Source of the DNA: Pholiota molesta
Taxonomy: Eukaryota > Basidiomycota > Agaricomycetes > Agaricales > Strophariaceae
Reading direction: 5' to 3'
Assembly: GCA_014925825.1 (NCBI GenBank)
Contig: JACGCK010000040.1
Span: 186,001 to 250,000, forward strand
Length of the DNA stretch: 64,000 nt
Positions within the stretch are counted from its first letter, which is position 1; every line of letters starts with the position of its first letter. Both the position numbers and the translations under genes were made by a program. Below, one piece after another: positions 10,681 through 21,256 of this stretch. Under the pieces are notes generated by a model that was not told the DNA's origin, made no database searches, and saw only the letters and a program-made list of their open reading frames with translations.

Positions 10681-10942
10681 TGCAAACAACAGACATTTTG
10701 GAACCCAATGGGTCGGAAAGAGTCCAACGGCAAAGGACATTAACGTACGCAATAAAATTCGGCAGGTCCAAGTGATCTCTCCAGCGGCTGTTCCTTCGTT
10801 GCGAGTTTGCTCTTCTCTCCGCCTCTGACCGGCTTTTGGGTAGACTATTAGTATATTGATTGACAATCATTTATCTGAAGGCCCATTCAATAGCAATTCT
10901 TCCAGTCATTACGAAGTGTAGATCTACTTTGCCTACTTATTG

Positions 10943-11014
10943 ATAACTTTGTACTTGGTATAAACAAATAGGTGGAAATAACTTTGTACTTGGTATAAAC
11001 AAATAGGTGGAAAA
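10943..11014. repeat. Two-copy 35 bp tandem repeat
   Basis: ATAACTTTGTACTTGGTATA and the next 15 bases occur twice head to tail (from 10943 and from 10978). The matching place on arm 2 (about 20200-20230) has a single diverged copy, so the doubling happened after the inverted duplication. Confidence 0.85.
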
Positions 11015-11260
11015 GCTAAGTGCAAAGCGATTCCGAATTAATCCATCGAGAAAGGATTTGCTAGCATCTGTTCTACACCAGCACTTACATGTTACTCATG
11101 GAATCATAGCTGGTTGAACGTGGTCAGAACCTGGATTACACTTTTTTTTGTGGGACAACTCAAAGCGGATAACACCCTCCGCTCTCCGATTTTCGAAATC
11201 AGTTGGTCAACCCAAATCCCAGAAACGAGCAAGAAAGTGCCGAGATTGACGTGATTTCAT

Positions 11261-12543
11261 CCTTTTGAGCTTGATTTTAAATCACCCAACATAGCCTTCC
11301 AAGTTCCTACCCATGGTAATCCGTCAGTCTGGCATAGGCTATTAATTTGCTTATCTGATTTCTTCTCTCCGGCGGTCAATGTATTTAGTTCATCACTTTG
11401 TGTTCGTGGACTCAACGTGGACTCACAGTTGACTCACAGAGTTGTCTAAGAGTTATTAATAGGAGGCTTGTTTGGTTCCCATGGACATTGCAAACAATTG
11501 CAGTTTGTCCGAGTCGATCAATCACTAACTCCGAGTCGTCTCAATGCGCATTCGCTCTGGCCATTCCTAAATCTTATGCTCATGGCGACGACGACGCCTC
11601 CCTTTGCGCTTTCTTTGCGACAAACGTAGCGGTGCATGTACTCAAGCGTCGTTCACACATACTAGTCTGATCATCTTGCCTGAGCCCAACGACAAGAAAA
11701 AGGCAGTACTAACAGGAGGGATTGCACTGCGAGGGAGCCTCTTTCTTCTCGACCACTTACGCTTGGTCTTTCCCAATGTCCATGTCGTCCGATTCTCTTG
11801 CCACCAAGGACAGGACTTTCAAAGCTCATGCGCTTAAGTCTTGAAGCTTGAAGGACATAGCACGCGATGCAAGCAAGGCAAACGCGCACGGCAAGGCAGG
11901 TTGAACGAACTCATCGTAGGTTAAGATGTCATAGGATAGCTACTGTTTGCCAGGTCACATAGAAGCAGTTGAAATATAGTGAGTCTATGTTCTGCCCTCT
12001 TGTGATTATTACTCAAGATCTGCAATAAGTAATCCGCATAGGTCAATTTCACTCGCTGAACTATGCGCCAGGGCAAGAACGTCCTGAAGGACGTAATGAG
12101 GTGGTGTACGAATTGATTCCGGGGCAGGTCATTGGGGTACGCCGATGAATTCATGTTGCGGCAACGTTCCTTTGTGAATGCTACGTAGATTTGAATGAAT
12201 AGGCATGTTTTTTTATCATCTTGACCGACATTCATTTAGACAACTTAAGCCAAGACTCGCGCCTTCGATAAACCGATTCTTCTCTTCTTTGTTTCTTTCT
12301 AAACCTTAATCTCTTATTGCGGGATACCACGGTGAGAACTTGAAAGGATGGTTGACGTGATGACAAAGGAACTTATACAGATGACAGGAGGCTTGAACGT
12401 GTTTGGCTGTCGTCTCTTGGTCCTGGTCCTGTACATCGTACTCCTCGAAAACGCTTGTTACTTCTGCTTGGTGCGTTGTTTCCGGTCGACATGTGTTGCC
12501 GTATATTAATATTGTTATTTTTACAGGATATCACAAATAGACT
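11261..12543. other. Gene-poor interval
   Basis: Only short unsupported open frames on both strands. A cluster of GACTCAC repeats is visible around 11408-11440. No RNA gene or coding exon recognised. Confidence 0.5.
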
Positions 12544-14670
12544 ATGGCGCCCAACGATAAAATTACCGCGGCTGATAGCTCAACATCAAGAGACCGGGCG
12601 AATCAGGGTATGTTGCTATGTGTCGATTGATGCCATGAATTGGATGAAGCTTCACACTCATCTAATGCTGTAGATCAGAACGCTACTTCTACGAATGCCC
12701 AAGATCATACTTTGCTAAAGGCCTTGCAGGATCTTGTTGTACGGGTGATGGACCCGAAGCAAACAAATGGTGTGTCGTTGTTTGAGTACATACAATCTCA
12801 ACAAGACCTAAGCACCCTTTTTTTTAAGATATGAAACAGACACATTTGGGACCCGAGGCAGCGACGTTGATCACTGCGCTGCAGGAATTCGTTTCCAGCG
12901 TCATAGTACGATCTCAATCTGAGGCTCAAAATACGATGATAGAAGTAAGCTTGGTTGAAGGTACACATTGATATCTTGCGCAACGCATTGTGCTAATGCA
13001 ACTTGTTTTTCAGAGGCAAATGATTCGCCGGAGGTGGCCTCGGTGTCAACGAAAAAGCAGGATCTAGGTGCAAAATTCAAGCTATCTTCGCACTATCTTA
13101 CAAAGCATCTGATCAAAAACTTCCAGTTGTTCTGCGGAACCCACAGCCAACGTTCGAAGAAAAATTACAGGGGGCATTGCGAGAACGCGTCTTCAACAAG
13201 ATGCCTATTCGCCTGTTATCCTTCTCGCCACGTGGATCCAGCCTCCGAATCACTTTGCTCGACAAAGGGGCCATTTTCGCGCGCCTCCTCTCAGTGGTGC
13301 AGGGCAGAATTCGCAAGGAGGAGTTGAACCCCGAGAAGAAACGGTCAGGTGGAATGGACACAGACGAGAAAGTCATCAACCGGCTGATATCCAAATATGC
13401 GAGATACGCCATTCTCTCACACACCTGGCTTCGTACGGCACCTGGTGAAGTGACTTATAGCGATTGGAACAGAGGAATCTTCGATTCCGAGGGCCCGGGA
13501 TATCGAAAACTCGTTCACTTTTGCAAGGTCGCATGGAAGGATCACCGGGTCGCCTTTGGCTGGATGGATACCGTCTGTATCAATAAAGACAGTAGCTCCG
13601 AGCTCGACGAGTCCATCCGTTCGATGTACGACTGGTACGAGCGTGCGGCCGTGTGTATCAACTATCTCGCGGAGACCGAGACGATCGCGAACATGCATCT
13701 CGACCCCTGGTTCACTCGTGGATGGACGCTTCAGGAGCTGGTCGCACCCCAATTCTTCAAGTTCTACAACGCCCACTGGAAACAACTTGTGGAGTCGTCG
13801 GATAACGACAAGGAGGATACAGGAATTACGGAACAGATCGAGCGAGCGACAACAATCTCAAGGAGCGAGCTCCAATATATCCGCGGCACACCGATTTCGC
13901 GCGAGGTGACACGCGAAGAAGACGTAGCATACTCTTTGATGGGGATCTTCGATGTCAGCATCTCGACTGCCTACGGCGAGGGTGCCCCACGGGCATTTTT
14001 TCGTTTATTACAAGAAATCTTGGTCTCTTCCCCCAACGTCTTGGAGATACTCAATTGGGCGGGTCAACTCCCTCAGGCTTTCGCATGGCCATATAATTCT
14101 CGCGTTCTTCCGACCAGCCCTCAGTACTACACTCATCGCTCATCCAACGACCGGCTGCAGCTACGGCGGCCCACTGAGCCCTTGACACTTTCGCACATGG
14201 GACTGCGTATACCGCTCATCCTGATGCCTGGACTATGGGTTTGGGATACACCCCAGCACAACTCTGTTGGCGATTACAATGCCACCGTAACCATTTCTCC
14301 GGTCGGATTGAACTCTGAAATTCCCACTTTCTACAATCTACTGGACAGCAGGATCTCGGGCGAAGATGGTTGGAAGAACAAAGGTGGGTACCAAATGACA
14401 TTCGCAGTCTTCAATTTCGGAGGCGCTCCCGACATCACGTACCTCCCGGAAACCTGCATCGCTATAGGCCTCAAATGTTATGATCCCTCGGGGCAAGTGT
14501 CGAATACGGGACGCTTTAGTATTATTCGAACGAAAGACCCCATTGTGTTCGAGCTCAGCAAGAAGACGACAGCGAATATAAATTCCCGTGACCCGGACTA
14601 TTGGTACTGGCATATCAAAACGAACGAACTAGCAAACCATGGCATGCAATTGCTCACTATGTATCTGTAA
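12544..14670 (+). CDS. HET-domain (heterokaryon incompatibility type) protein
   Basis: The last exon carries a full HET domain (PF06985 type): YAILSHTW about 73 residues after the ATG at 13201, then FGWMDTVCINKDSSSELDES, MYDWYERA, WFTRGWTLQELVAP, and REEDVAYSLMGIFDVS with YGEG. In fungi HET domains act in non-self recognition and can trigger cell death, while agaricomycetes carry many copies of mostly unknown role. Upstream, three small exons join in phase (12544-12607, 12674-12769, 12829-12944) and give a polar helical lead. The next acceptor near 13013 does not connect in frame with the HET exon, whose frame is open from 13024. The N-terminal join is therefore unresolved: either a later acceptor, an indel, or a start at 13201. 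The stop is at 14668-14670. No NACHT or WD40 part follows. Confidence 0.75.
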
Positions 14671-16014
14671 AGGAATTATTATTACTTGCATATTGATCAT
14701 CAATGTGAGAAGGATATTCGAAGGTCCAAATGTGCGGAAACTGCGTGTTATGACGCACTCGGTCATCTTCCTCGACGCCATGGCCCTTGCAAATCGAAAC
14801 AAGACGCTCGTATACATGCGTAGGAGCTCGAGAGTACCAATGGTAATATCTCTGGTGAAGCAGATCCGAACGTGCGATTTGGTGAGCTTCTCGTAGGTTG
14901 TCATTAGATCGTGCGTGAATTTCGCGGATCCGACGCTTCATCGTCAAATTATCTAGGTGTCTGGCCCAGATAATGGCTATGAACTGATCAGGCGACTTGA
15001 GGGTACCGCAACATATACTGTAGCTTCTGTTGGACATTGTTGTTTGCGAAGAGAGCGCAGATTGTACCATGAAGTAAAAGAGGGCGAGCATCTGACAGGA
15101 AATTTCCAGCCGAGGAGCCCATTCTGAAACTATAAGCCAAATTTCATGGGGTTTGTTTCTTAATTGTAAGCTTTGCATTGTATTCAATCCAAAGCCACAT
15201 CTAGCAGCCAGCTATCAAATCGCAGCTGCAAGCGAGAAATCATTTGTGGAGCCTTGAAGCCTACCAACACTCGTCGCTGAGCAGAATCGTGCCGCAATGA
15301 GCTCATCTTACATATCTATCTACTGGATGCATGATCATGTCAACTTTGGGAAAGATGCATTAAGTACTACGATGCTTTCTGCTTATGCAAAATGATATGA
15401 ATCCTTGTTATTTGCAGCTGGTATTCTGGCCCAGGTTGAGTCGTTCTGGGCATGTCATCGTGAGGCGGTGGGCGGTCTCCACGGACACTTAGTACTTATG
15501 CCTGATGAGTCTTTCCTGCACTCCAACCATAGACGCAGACGTTCCTCATCATAGTCTATTTAAGTATATCATTACCAAATGTGTCTGTGGCTAAATAAAG
15601 TATGCCTACTCTTGGCCTACTCTGAAATTCGATAGTTTTAGTTTCCTCCCCATATTATAACTTCAGTACCTAGCTTCGTAGAGTGCGCTCTATATTCCTT
15701 ACTACGGTCGTACCAAAGAGACAGCATTTCATCGCTTTAAAGTGAACGGTAGACCGTGGGCTAAGGTTTAACAATGGGTACCCAAAGCCTGTCGGTATAA
15801 GATGCATAAGTCTGACTGAACGTTAACGTTCTTGATTGACTCTCATCTCATATCATACGTTTGCTATACTTCCGAAAAAAAACGGGGATTATGAGTACAA
15901 GCTATTCGTGTGCCGAGCTAACACGGCTGATACCTATCATCTCAGCTGTATACTCGGGTTTTGTTTTTTTGTAATGTAGTAAATAGGACTATTTAAAAGT
16001 ATCTCCCGAATTGC
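14671..16014. other. Gene-poor interval with one unexplained open frame
   Basis: A minus-strand frame with ATG at 15178 runs open to 14657 (about 173 residues), overlapping the end of the HET gene, but it has no motif I know and unusual composition. I treat it as unsupported. The rest is AT-rich with no coding signal. Confidence 0.4.
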
Positions 16015-16022
16015 CTATAAAA
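16015..16022 (+). promoter_or_regulatory. TATA box of the small secreted protein gene
   Basis: CCTATAAAAACC, 54 bp before the ATG at 16069. Confidence 0.5.
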
Positions 16023-16068
16023 ACCACAGAATATCCCTCCTACAGCCCCATCTCAAAGTAAAGCAAAC

Positions 16069-16577
16069 ATGCGCACTACATTAATTGCTCTCTCTGTCTT
16101 GGTCGCCAGCGTCGCTGCCATTTGCCCTGGCTATAACTATGGCATTGGCAATGTCATGAGCCTCGGCGACGGTATTGACAGATGTACGCCGATTCATATT
16201 TATTAGTGCAAATATACTAATGTCATTTAATTTGTAAAACCTCATTAGGGAACGTCTATGACGACAGCTGCAACGCAGTCGACGGTTTGGTGACCAACAA
16301 AAATCCATGCACTCAAGGAATATTTGGGTGCTCTCCTGCCCCGATCATCTTTGATCAATATACAAACACCTTCACCGGACTCATGTACGTATATTCTATG
16401 AGAAATTTTTCTTGCTTTATCCGACCAGAATTCTTGGTAGATATGCCTGCCGCACCGATCCCGCCTCTGGGAACTGTGGTTCTGATGTTATTTCCGTCTG
16501 TGTGAGTAACCTTTCGGCGTATATCCAACGTGTACTAATGTTTTATTAATTCCCAGTGCCGCAACGATGGAAACTAA
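16069..16577 (+). CDS. Small secreted cysteine-rich protein, 110 residues
   Basis: Four exons (16069-16183, 16249-16384, 16441-16501, 16557-16577) splice in frame to 110 residues. A signal peptide (hydrophobic core LIALSVLVASVAA) precedes a mature part starting ICPGYNYGIGNVM. It contains RWNVYDDSC, NPCTQGIFGCSP, FTGLIYACRTDP, GNCGSDVISVCC and ends RNDGN. There are eight cysteines with a vicinal pair near the end, which differs from the A/B/C peptide family. I believe such proteins are widespread and uncharacterised in agaricomycetes, but cannot verify that here. The last coding exon is only 21 nt. No enzyme motif is seen; secreted effector-like or surface roles are speculation. Confidence 0.8.
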
Positions 16578-16696
16578 TTATGACTTCCCCGTAATGCCAG
16601 TGGTGGTTAGTAATATTACAATTACTTGTATCAATAACATTCAGGGCAAGACGATGGAAACTATAGACCAAGTATTTCACAATGCACACATTTCAT

Positions 16697-17018
16697 CCAA
16701 TTTTACAGTATTGCATGGGATTGTACGGCTACAAGATAGAAAACACAATGGAATTTATTTGTAAAAGCTTTGCAAGCTTTGCAAGGACTTGTAACTCTCA
16801 AATTCCTCATGTAGGATTCCAGCTCAACAAACCCTTGTAATGATCACTTGCATTCTGATGGATTCTATTATAGGAACTGCCTTGCAAACGTCAGAAGTGT
16901 TCCGAACATTTTATGGTGTTTTATAACATTATAATAAAGCCTCTATTACCTTATGTTTGCGACCAGTGTATGGGATCTTAGCAGAACTTATAGGATCCCG
17001 GGCGCTTTTTGGCGATGA
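16697..17018. repeat. Dispersed about 320 bp repeat, copy 1 (just upstream of the HDAC gene)
   Basis: Matches 38148-38452 in direct orientation over almost its full length: GGGATTGTACGGCTAC, GACTTGTAACTCTCAAATTC, CCAGCTCAACAAACCCTTGT, AATGATCACTTGCATTCT, AGAAGTGTTCCGA, TATGGGATCTTAGCAGA and GGCGCTTTTTGGCGA all recur in order. This copy has about 40 extra bases (TAACATTATAATAAAG region) relative to copy 2, and copy 2 has about 20 extra bases near its right end. It codes for nothing obvious. Confidence 0.85.
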
Positions 17019-17170
17019 GCGCTACCAAAACTCCAGGGCGGTGCTCCGGTCCGGAGTCATCATTGGGCATGTGACACCTTTTCTCCAATGGAGAGCATTG
17101 AGCAAGGGAGAGCAGCATCGATCCTCTCGCCACCATCGTCTTTTGTTCGCCGTGAACACGGCCAGCAGCC

Positions 17171-19220
17171 ATGTCCAACAGAAAAGTGGCCTATTACTAC
17201 GACAGTTCGTCCACAAACCCTTACGCAGCGCTCAAGTTCTGACCAAACCCACAGCCGACGTCGGGGCATACACTTACGGGCTCGGACACCCGATGAAGCC
17301 ACACCGCATACGCGTTACGCACGATCTGGTGACGGCCTATGGGATGCTCGACAAAATGCATGTCTTGGTGCGTCCGTATGCAGAGCCCGGCAGGATTGAG
17401 CTGACGGGAACATCGAAACAGCGCCCGAAACGAGCGACGCCGGAGATCATGAGCTCGTTCCACACCGATGAATACGTCAACTTTCTGCACAGTGTCACCC
17501 CAGAGACGGCGGAGAGACTTACTTATCAGGGCACGAGATGTACGTTTCCCTTCTGTTGATGTGTATGTTGATTTGACGTCGACCTTGCAGTCCTGGTAGG
17601 AGAAGACAATCCGGCGTTCGAAGGTGTCTTTGAATTCTGCTCGATATCTGCTGGAGGGTCTATTGGTGTGTTGTGATCTTTCTGGATCTGAAACATTCTG
17701 ACCTTGTTTGCAGGTGCGGCGAACCAGATAGCATCTGGCGCCGCCGACATCGCCATCAACTGGGCCGGCGGGCTGCACCACGCCAAAAAGCGCGAAGCCT
17801 CAGGCTTCTGCTACATCAACGACATCGTCCTCGGCACGCTCGAGCTCCTGCGCACATACCCGCGCGTCCTCTATATCGACATCGACTGCCACCACGGCGA
17901 TGGCGTCGAGGAAGCCTTCTACACCACCGACCGCGTGATGACGTGCAGTTTCCACAAGTATGGGGAATATTTCCCCGGGACGGGTACGCAGGAGGACAGG
18001 GGGCGCGGCAAGGGCAAAGGGTATGCTGTGAACGTGCCGTTGAAGGATGGAATCACGGATGAATCGTTCAAAAGCGTCTTCGAGCCGGTGCGTCTCAGGC
18101 TGCCTCAGTTCTCGCAGGCTAACTGATACTTTGTTAGGTTATCACCAAAGTACTCGAAGTCTTTCGGCCCTCTGCAGTGATACTGCAATGCGGCTCGGAC
18201 TCGCTCGCAGGCGATAAACTGGGCTGCTTCAATCTCACGATGCATGGACATGCCTCATGTGTGCAGTTCTTGCGAAAACAAAACGTGCCGTTGATCCTTC
18301 TCGGCGGCGGCGGATACACGGTGAAGAACGTCGCCCGAACTTGGACGTACGAAACCGCATGTGCGCTGGGCATCGAGAATGAAATCGATCCGGTTCTTCC
18401 ATGGAACCAGTACTTCGAGTGGTTTGGGCCGCGGTATAGGCTGGAGGTGCCGGAGAACAACATGGAGGACTTGAACATCAAAGATGGGTCACTAGATGCC
18501 GTTAGGTGCGTGATTTTTTGAATACTTTATAGTTTACGCTCATATTCGCCAGAGCCAATGCATTACAGCAGCTCTCAGAATTGGAGCACGCTCCTTCTGT
18601 TCAATTGCAGGATACTCCACGGGAGAGCGTCCAACAGCACCTCGGATTCGGTAGGGACGAAGAAGAAGGGAGGGATGAGCTAGACGAAAGGCTTGCTCGT
18701 AAGCGCTTTCCCCTCGCTCTAGATTTCGTATCTCAATCATATCTTAGAACATTCAAGATATCTCTATCACCTCCAGGAAAGCGATACCACGACCGACGAA
18801 TCCGAAGGCGGCGAGTCGTGGGACTCGGACGACTCCTCTACGAGCGCGACGAACCACAGCAGCTGGCGCCGGGGCTCGTCGTCGCAGCGCGCGGCCTCCG
18901 TGACGCGGCGGCGCGAGCGCTACCCGAGCGAGCCGCTGCATGCGGAGCCGAAGCGGCGCATGAGCCTGCTCACGGGGAAGTATTACGACGTGCCCGTGCA
19001 CGACGACGGGTGCGAGCATTTCGGGACCGACGCGCAGGCGGCGCTGGCGAAGGGCACGCGCCGGTTCTTCACTGCGGGCGGCGGGTGGGACCATGCGCGG
19101 GGCGTGGATGCGGCGGAGGAGCCGGGGCGCGGCGAGGCGGATTGGGTGGGTGGTGGTGCGGGGCAGGATGTGGATGTCGTTGACGAGGATGAGGATATGC
19201 AGATGCCTGTGGACTCGTAG
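17171..19220 (+). CDS. Class I histone deacetylase (Rpd3-like)
   Basis: Zinc-dependent lysine deacetylase of chromatin co-repressor complexes. Seven exons (17171-17204, 17255-17539, 17591-17665, 17714-18087, 18138-18505, 18553-18698, 18748-19220) join in phase to 584 residues. The catalytic HH pair is at about 153-154 (GGLHHAKK), zinc ligands are in DIDCHHGDG (D189, H191) and the third zinc-site aspartate is in CGSDSL. The catalytic tyrosine lies in LGGGGYT. HPMKPHR near the start and the [19 protein letters not shown] loop are of the Rpd3 rather than the Hos2 type. The tail beyond about residue 430 is Ser/Asp-rich, then basic, then contains [17 protein letters not shown] and [10 protein letters not shown] and ends acidic. 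The first exon holds just 11 codons. Start choice rests on the family motif VAYYYD in that exon. Confidence 0.92.
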
Positions 19221-19954
19221 CCCGAAAGTGGGCCAGGCTGTAGATGTGTATTGTATTATCTGTAATAGTTTAGTTATAATCGATGTATTGCTTAGGATCC
19301 TGCTCAATGAGACTTGCGCCCCGCCGTCACAGGCATTTGCGTGTCAGCTTGGAACCTATTCATTACCGCAGTGCGGGGATTGGACCTATAGACCAGCTAT
19401 AGACCATTACTCAAAGGAAAAGTTAACGACAGTCTCCCCTCGATAATCATGCCGCCGAAGTACGGAGAGCTGAATTTCGCTCGTTATCTAAAGTCGACAC
19501 GGGATACCATCGTACTACTGCTCAAATTTCTAACCGTTTCATGCAAATACACACCTGTGAGTGCTGACTATGAGCGCTAGCGCTGGTGAAACGACCCCTG
19601 GCTGCTCTTTCATCCCAAGAATCAATCAACACTTGTGGTACTTAGCAACGACATGCCTCTCTTATATTACCGACATGTCTTCATTATCTCGCCGTCGATA
19701 GTGAAAGATCAGTATTTCATTCATACATCCTTATATATGGTCAAAGGACATCAGTCAAACACCCTCCTTTACCATCAGAACGTAGCTTTTCTCACATCCC
19801 TCGGGTAAGAAAATGAGTCCCATGAGCGCAAAGTGACGAGCTGAATACATTGACCGGCGAAGAGAAAAAAGCAAATATGCTAATAATAACCCATGCCAGA
19901 CTGACGCAGTACCATGGGTAGGAAGGCTATGTTGTGTGGTTCTAGCAGCAAAAT
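19221..19954. other. Intergenic interval
   Basis: No gene seen between the HDAC stop and arm 2 of the inverted duplication. Confidence 0.5.
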
Positions 19955-20481
19955 GACATCAGTGTCGGCACTTTCTTGCTCGTTTTGGAGATTTGAGTTG
20001 ACCAACTGATTTCGAAAATCGGAGAGCGGAGGGTGTTATCCGCTTTGAGTTGTCCCACAGAAAAAAGGTGTATTCCAGGGTTCTGGCCGCGTTCAACCAG
20101 CTATGATTCCACGAGTAAGATGGAAGCGCCGGTGTAGAACAGATGCTAGCAAGTCCTTTCGGTGAATTAATTCGGAATCGCTTTGCACTTAGCTTTTCCA
20201 CCTATTTGTTGAATCCAAGTACCAAGTTATGAATATGCAAGGTAGATCTACACTCGGGAGGAATTGCTATTGAATAAGCCTCCAGATCAATGATTGTAAA
20301 TTAGAATACTAATAGTCTACCCCAAAGCCGGTCAGAGGCGGAGAGAAGAGCAAACTCGCAACGAAGGAACAGCCGCTGGAGAGATCACTTGGACCTGCCG
20401 AATTGTATTGCGTACGTCAAAGTCCTTTGCCGTTGAATTTTTTCTGACCAATTGCCTTCCAAAAAATCTGCCATTTTTGCG

Positions 20482-20489
20482 TATAAAAG
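20482..20489 (+). promoter_or_regulatory. TATA box of peptide gene C
   Basis: GCGTATAAAAGCCATGG, 129 bp before the ATG; same core as gene A. Confidence 0.65.
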
Positions 20490-20610
20490 CCATGGGTATT
20501 CTCCTTCTACTCTCCAGAGTCAAGTAGCACTAGCATCGTATGTGTTCTAACTTGCAGAGCTTAGCATTTCGAGCGCTGACGATCTTTTTTCTATTACGAC
20601 TTACAACCAG

Positions 20611-20983
20611 ATGATTCTAAACAACCTCAAGGTGTTCCTCGTCGTGATCTCTGCCATCGGCCTTGCGGCTGCCCAGGCACAGTGCAACAACGACAACGAC
20701 TGCCCAGGCAGCGAGGTCTGTTGCTCGGCCAACGTATGTACTACATATCCATCACTGCGAGTCTGCGACTAAAGTTCACCTACACTCACGCGCTGCCTTT
20801 GTTAGTTTGGTGAAGGCGGAGAAGCCACCCTCTGCATTCCCCAAAACCAATGCGTTAATGTACGTTGTGCAACTAAATATGATTCTGAGTCGATGTTTAC
20901 TTAGCAATCCTTATCGAACACAGAGCTTATGCTTCGAATCCTTCAATGGAAGGATGACCGACGGAACCTGCGACGGTGGCTAA
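20611..20983 (+). CDS. Small secreted eight-cysteine peptide, family member C
   Basis: Exons 20611-20733, 20806-20859 and 20924-20983 give 78 residues; introns are phase 0 and in the same places as in A and B. A signal peptide ends GLAAAQA. The mature part keeps C-x5-C-x5-CC-x12-C-x5-C-x4-C-x12-C and the CDGG end. It is closest to B (CIPQNQC, RMTDG), consistent with the shared inverted duplication, yet its leader end and CNNDND start match A. Exons 2 and 3 are 54 and 60 bp in all three genes. Function unknown, probably extracellular. Confidence 0.85.
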
Positions 20984-21256
20984 TCGCATTGAGGTCTTTC
21001 AAGCTTGATGTAGCAGCGGATATGGAGGGAAAGCACGAAAACCGAAGATCAATTGTATATAACACTGTGTAGTGCGCAATGTGAATGTTTGCTTTGCCAC
21101 TGCATCTATGAGGACTTCCGATCGATTGAAGAAATCAATCACGGCTCACTAATTCTATTTCTCAGACACCACTTCGATGCTGAAGAAAATGTGTAGGCTT
21201 GACGGGCGGACGACCTGTATTTAGACGTAAAAAAGCATCATGGCCCATGGGACAAG

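Larger units (their letters stand above)
9995..11260. repeat. Arm 1 of a 1.2 kb inverted duplication (carries peptide gene B)
   Basis: The reverse complement of this segment matches 19955-21195 through the whole peptide gene, its promoter, an upstream block (AAGCCGGTCAGAGGCGGAGA and the following 80 bp are nearly identical) and about 200 bp downstream (AATCAATCACGGCTCACT). The outer end on this side lies near the GCAAGAAAGTGCCGAG string at about 11230-11245. Confidence 0.85.
19955..21195. repeat. Arm 2 of the inverted duplication (carries peptide gene C)
   Basis: Inverted match of 9995-11260. Similarity starts near GTGTCGGCACTTTCTTGCTCG, runs through TCCGCTTTGAGTTGTCCCAC, the GGTCAGAGGCGGAGAGAAGA block, the peptide gene, and the downstream ACCGAAGATCAATT and AATCACGGCTCACT strings. 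The arms are about 8.7 kb apart, with the HET, small secreted protein and HDAC genes between them. Confidence 0.85.

Noticed and set aside
14657..15178. Minus-strand open frame of about 173 codons
   Set aside because: Overlaps the end of the HET gene, has no known motif or splice structure, and its composition is not protein-like throughout.
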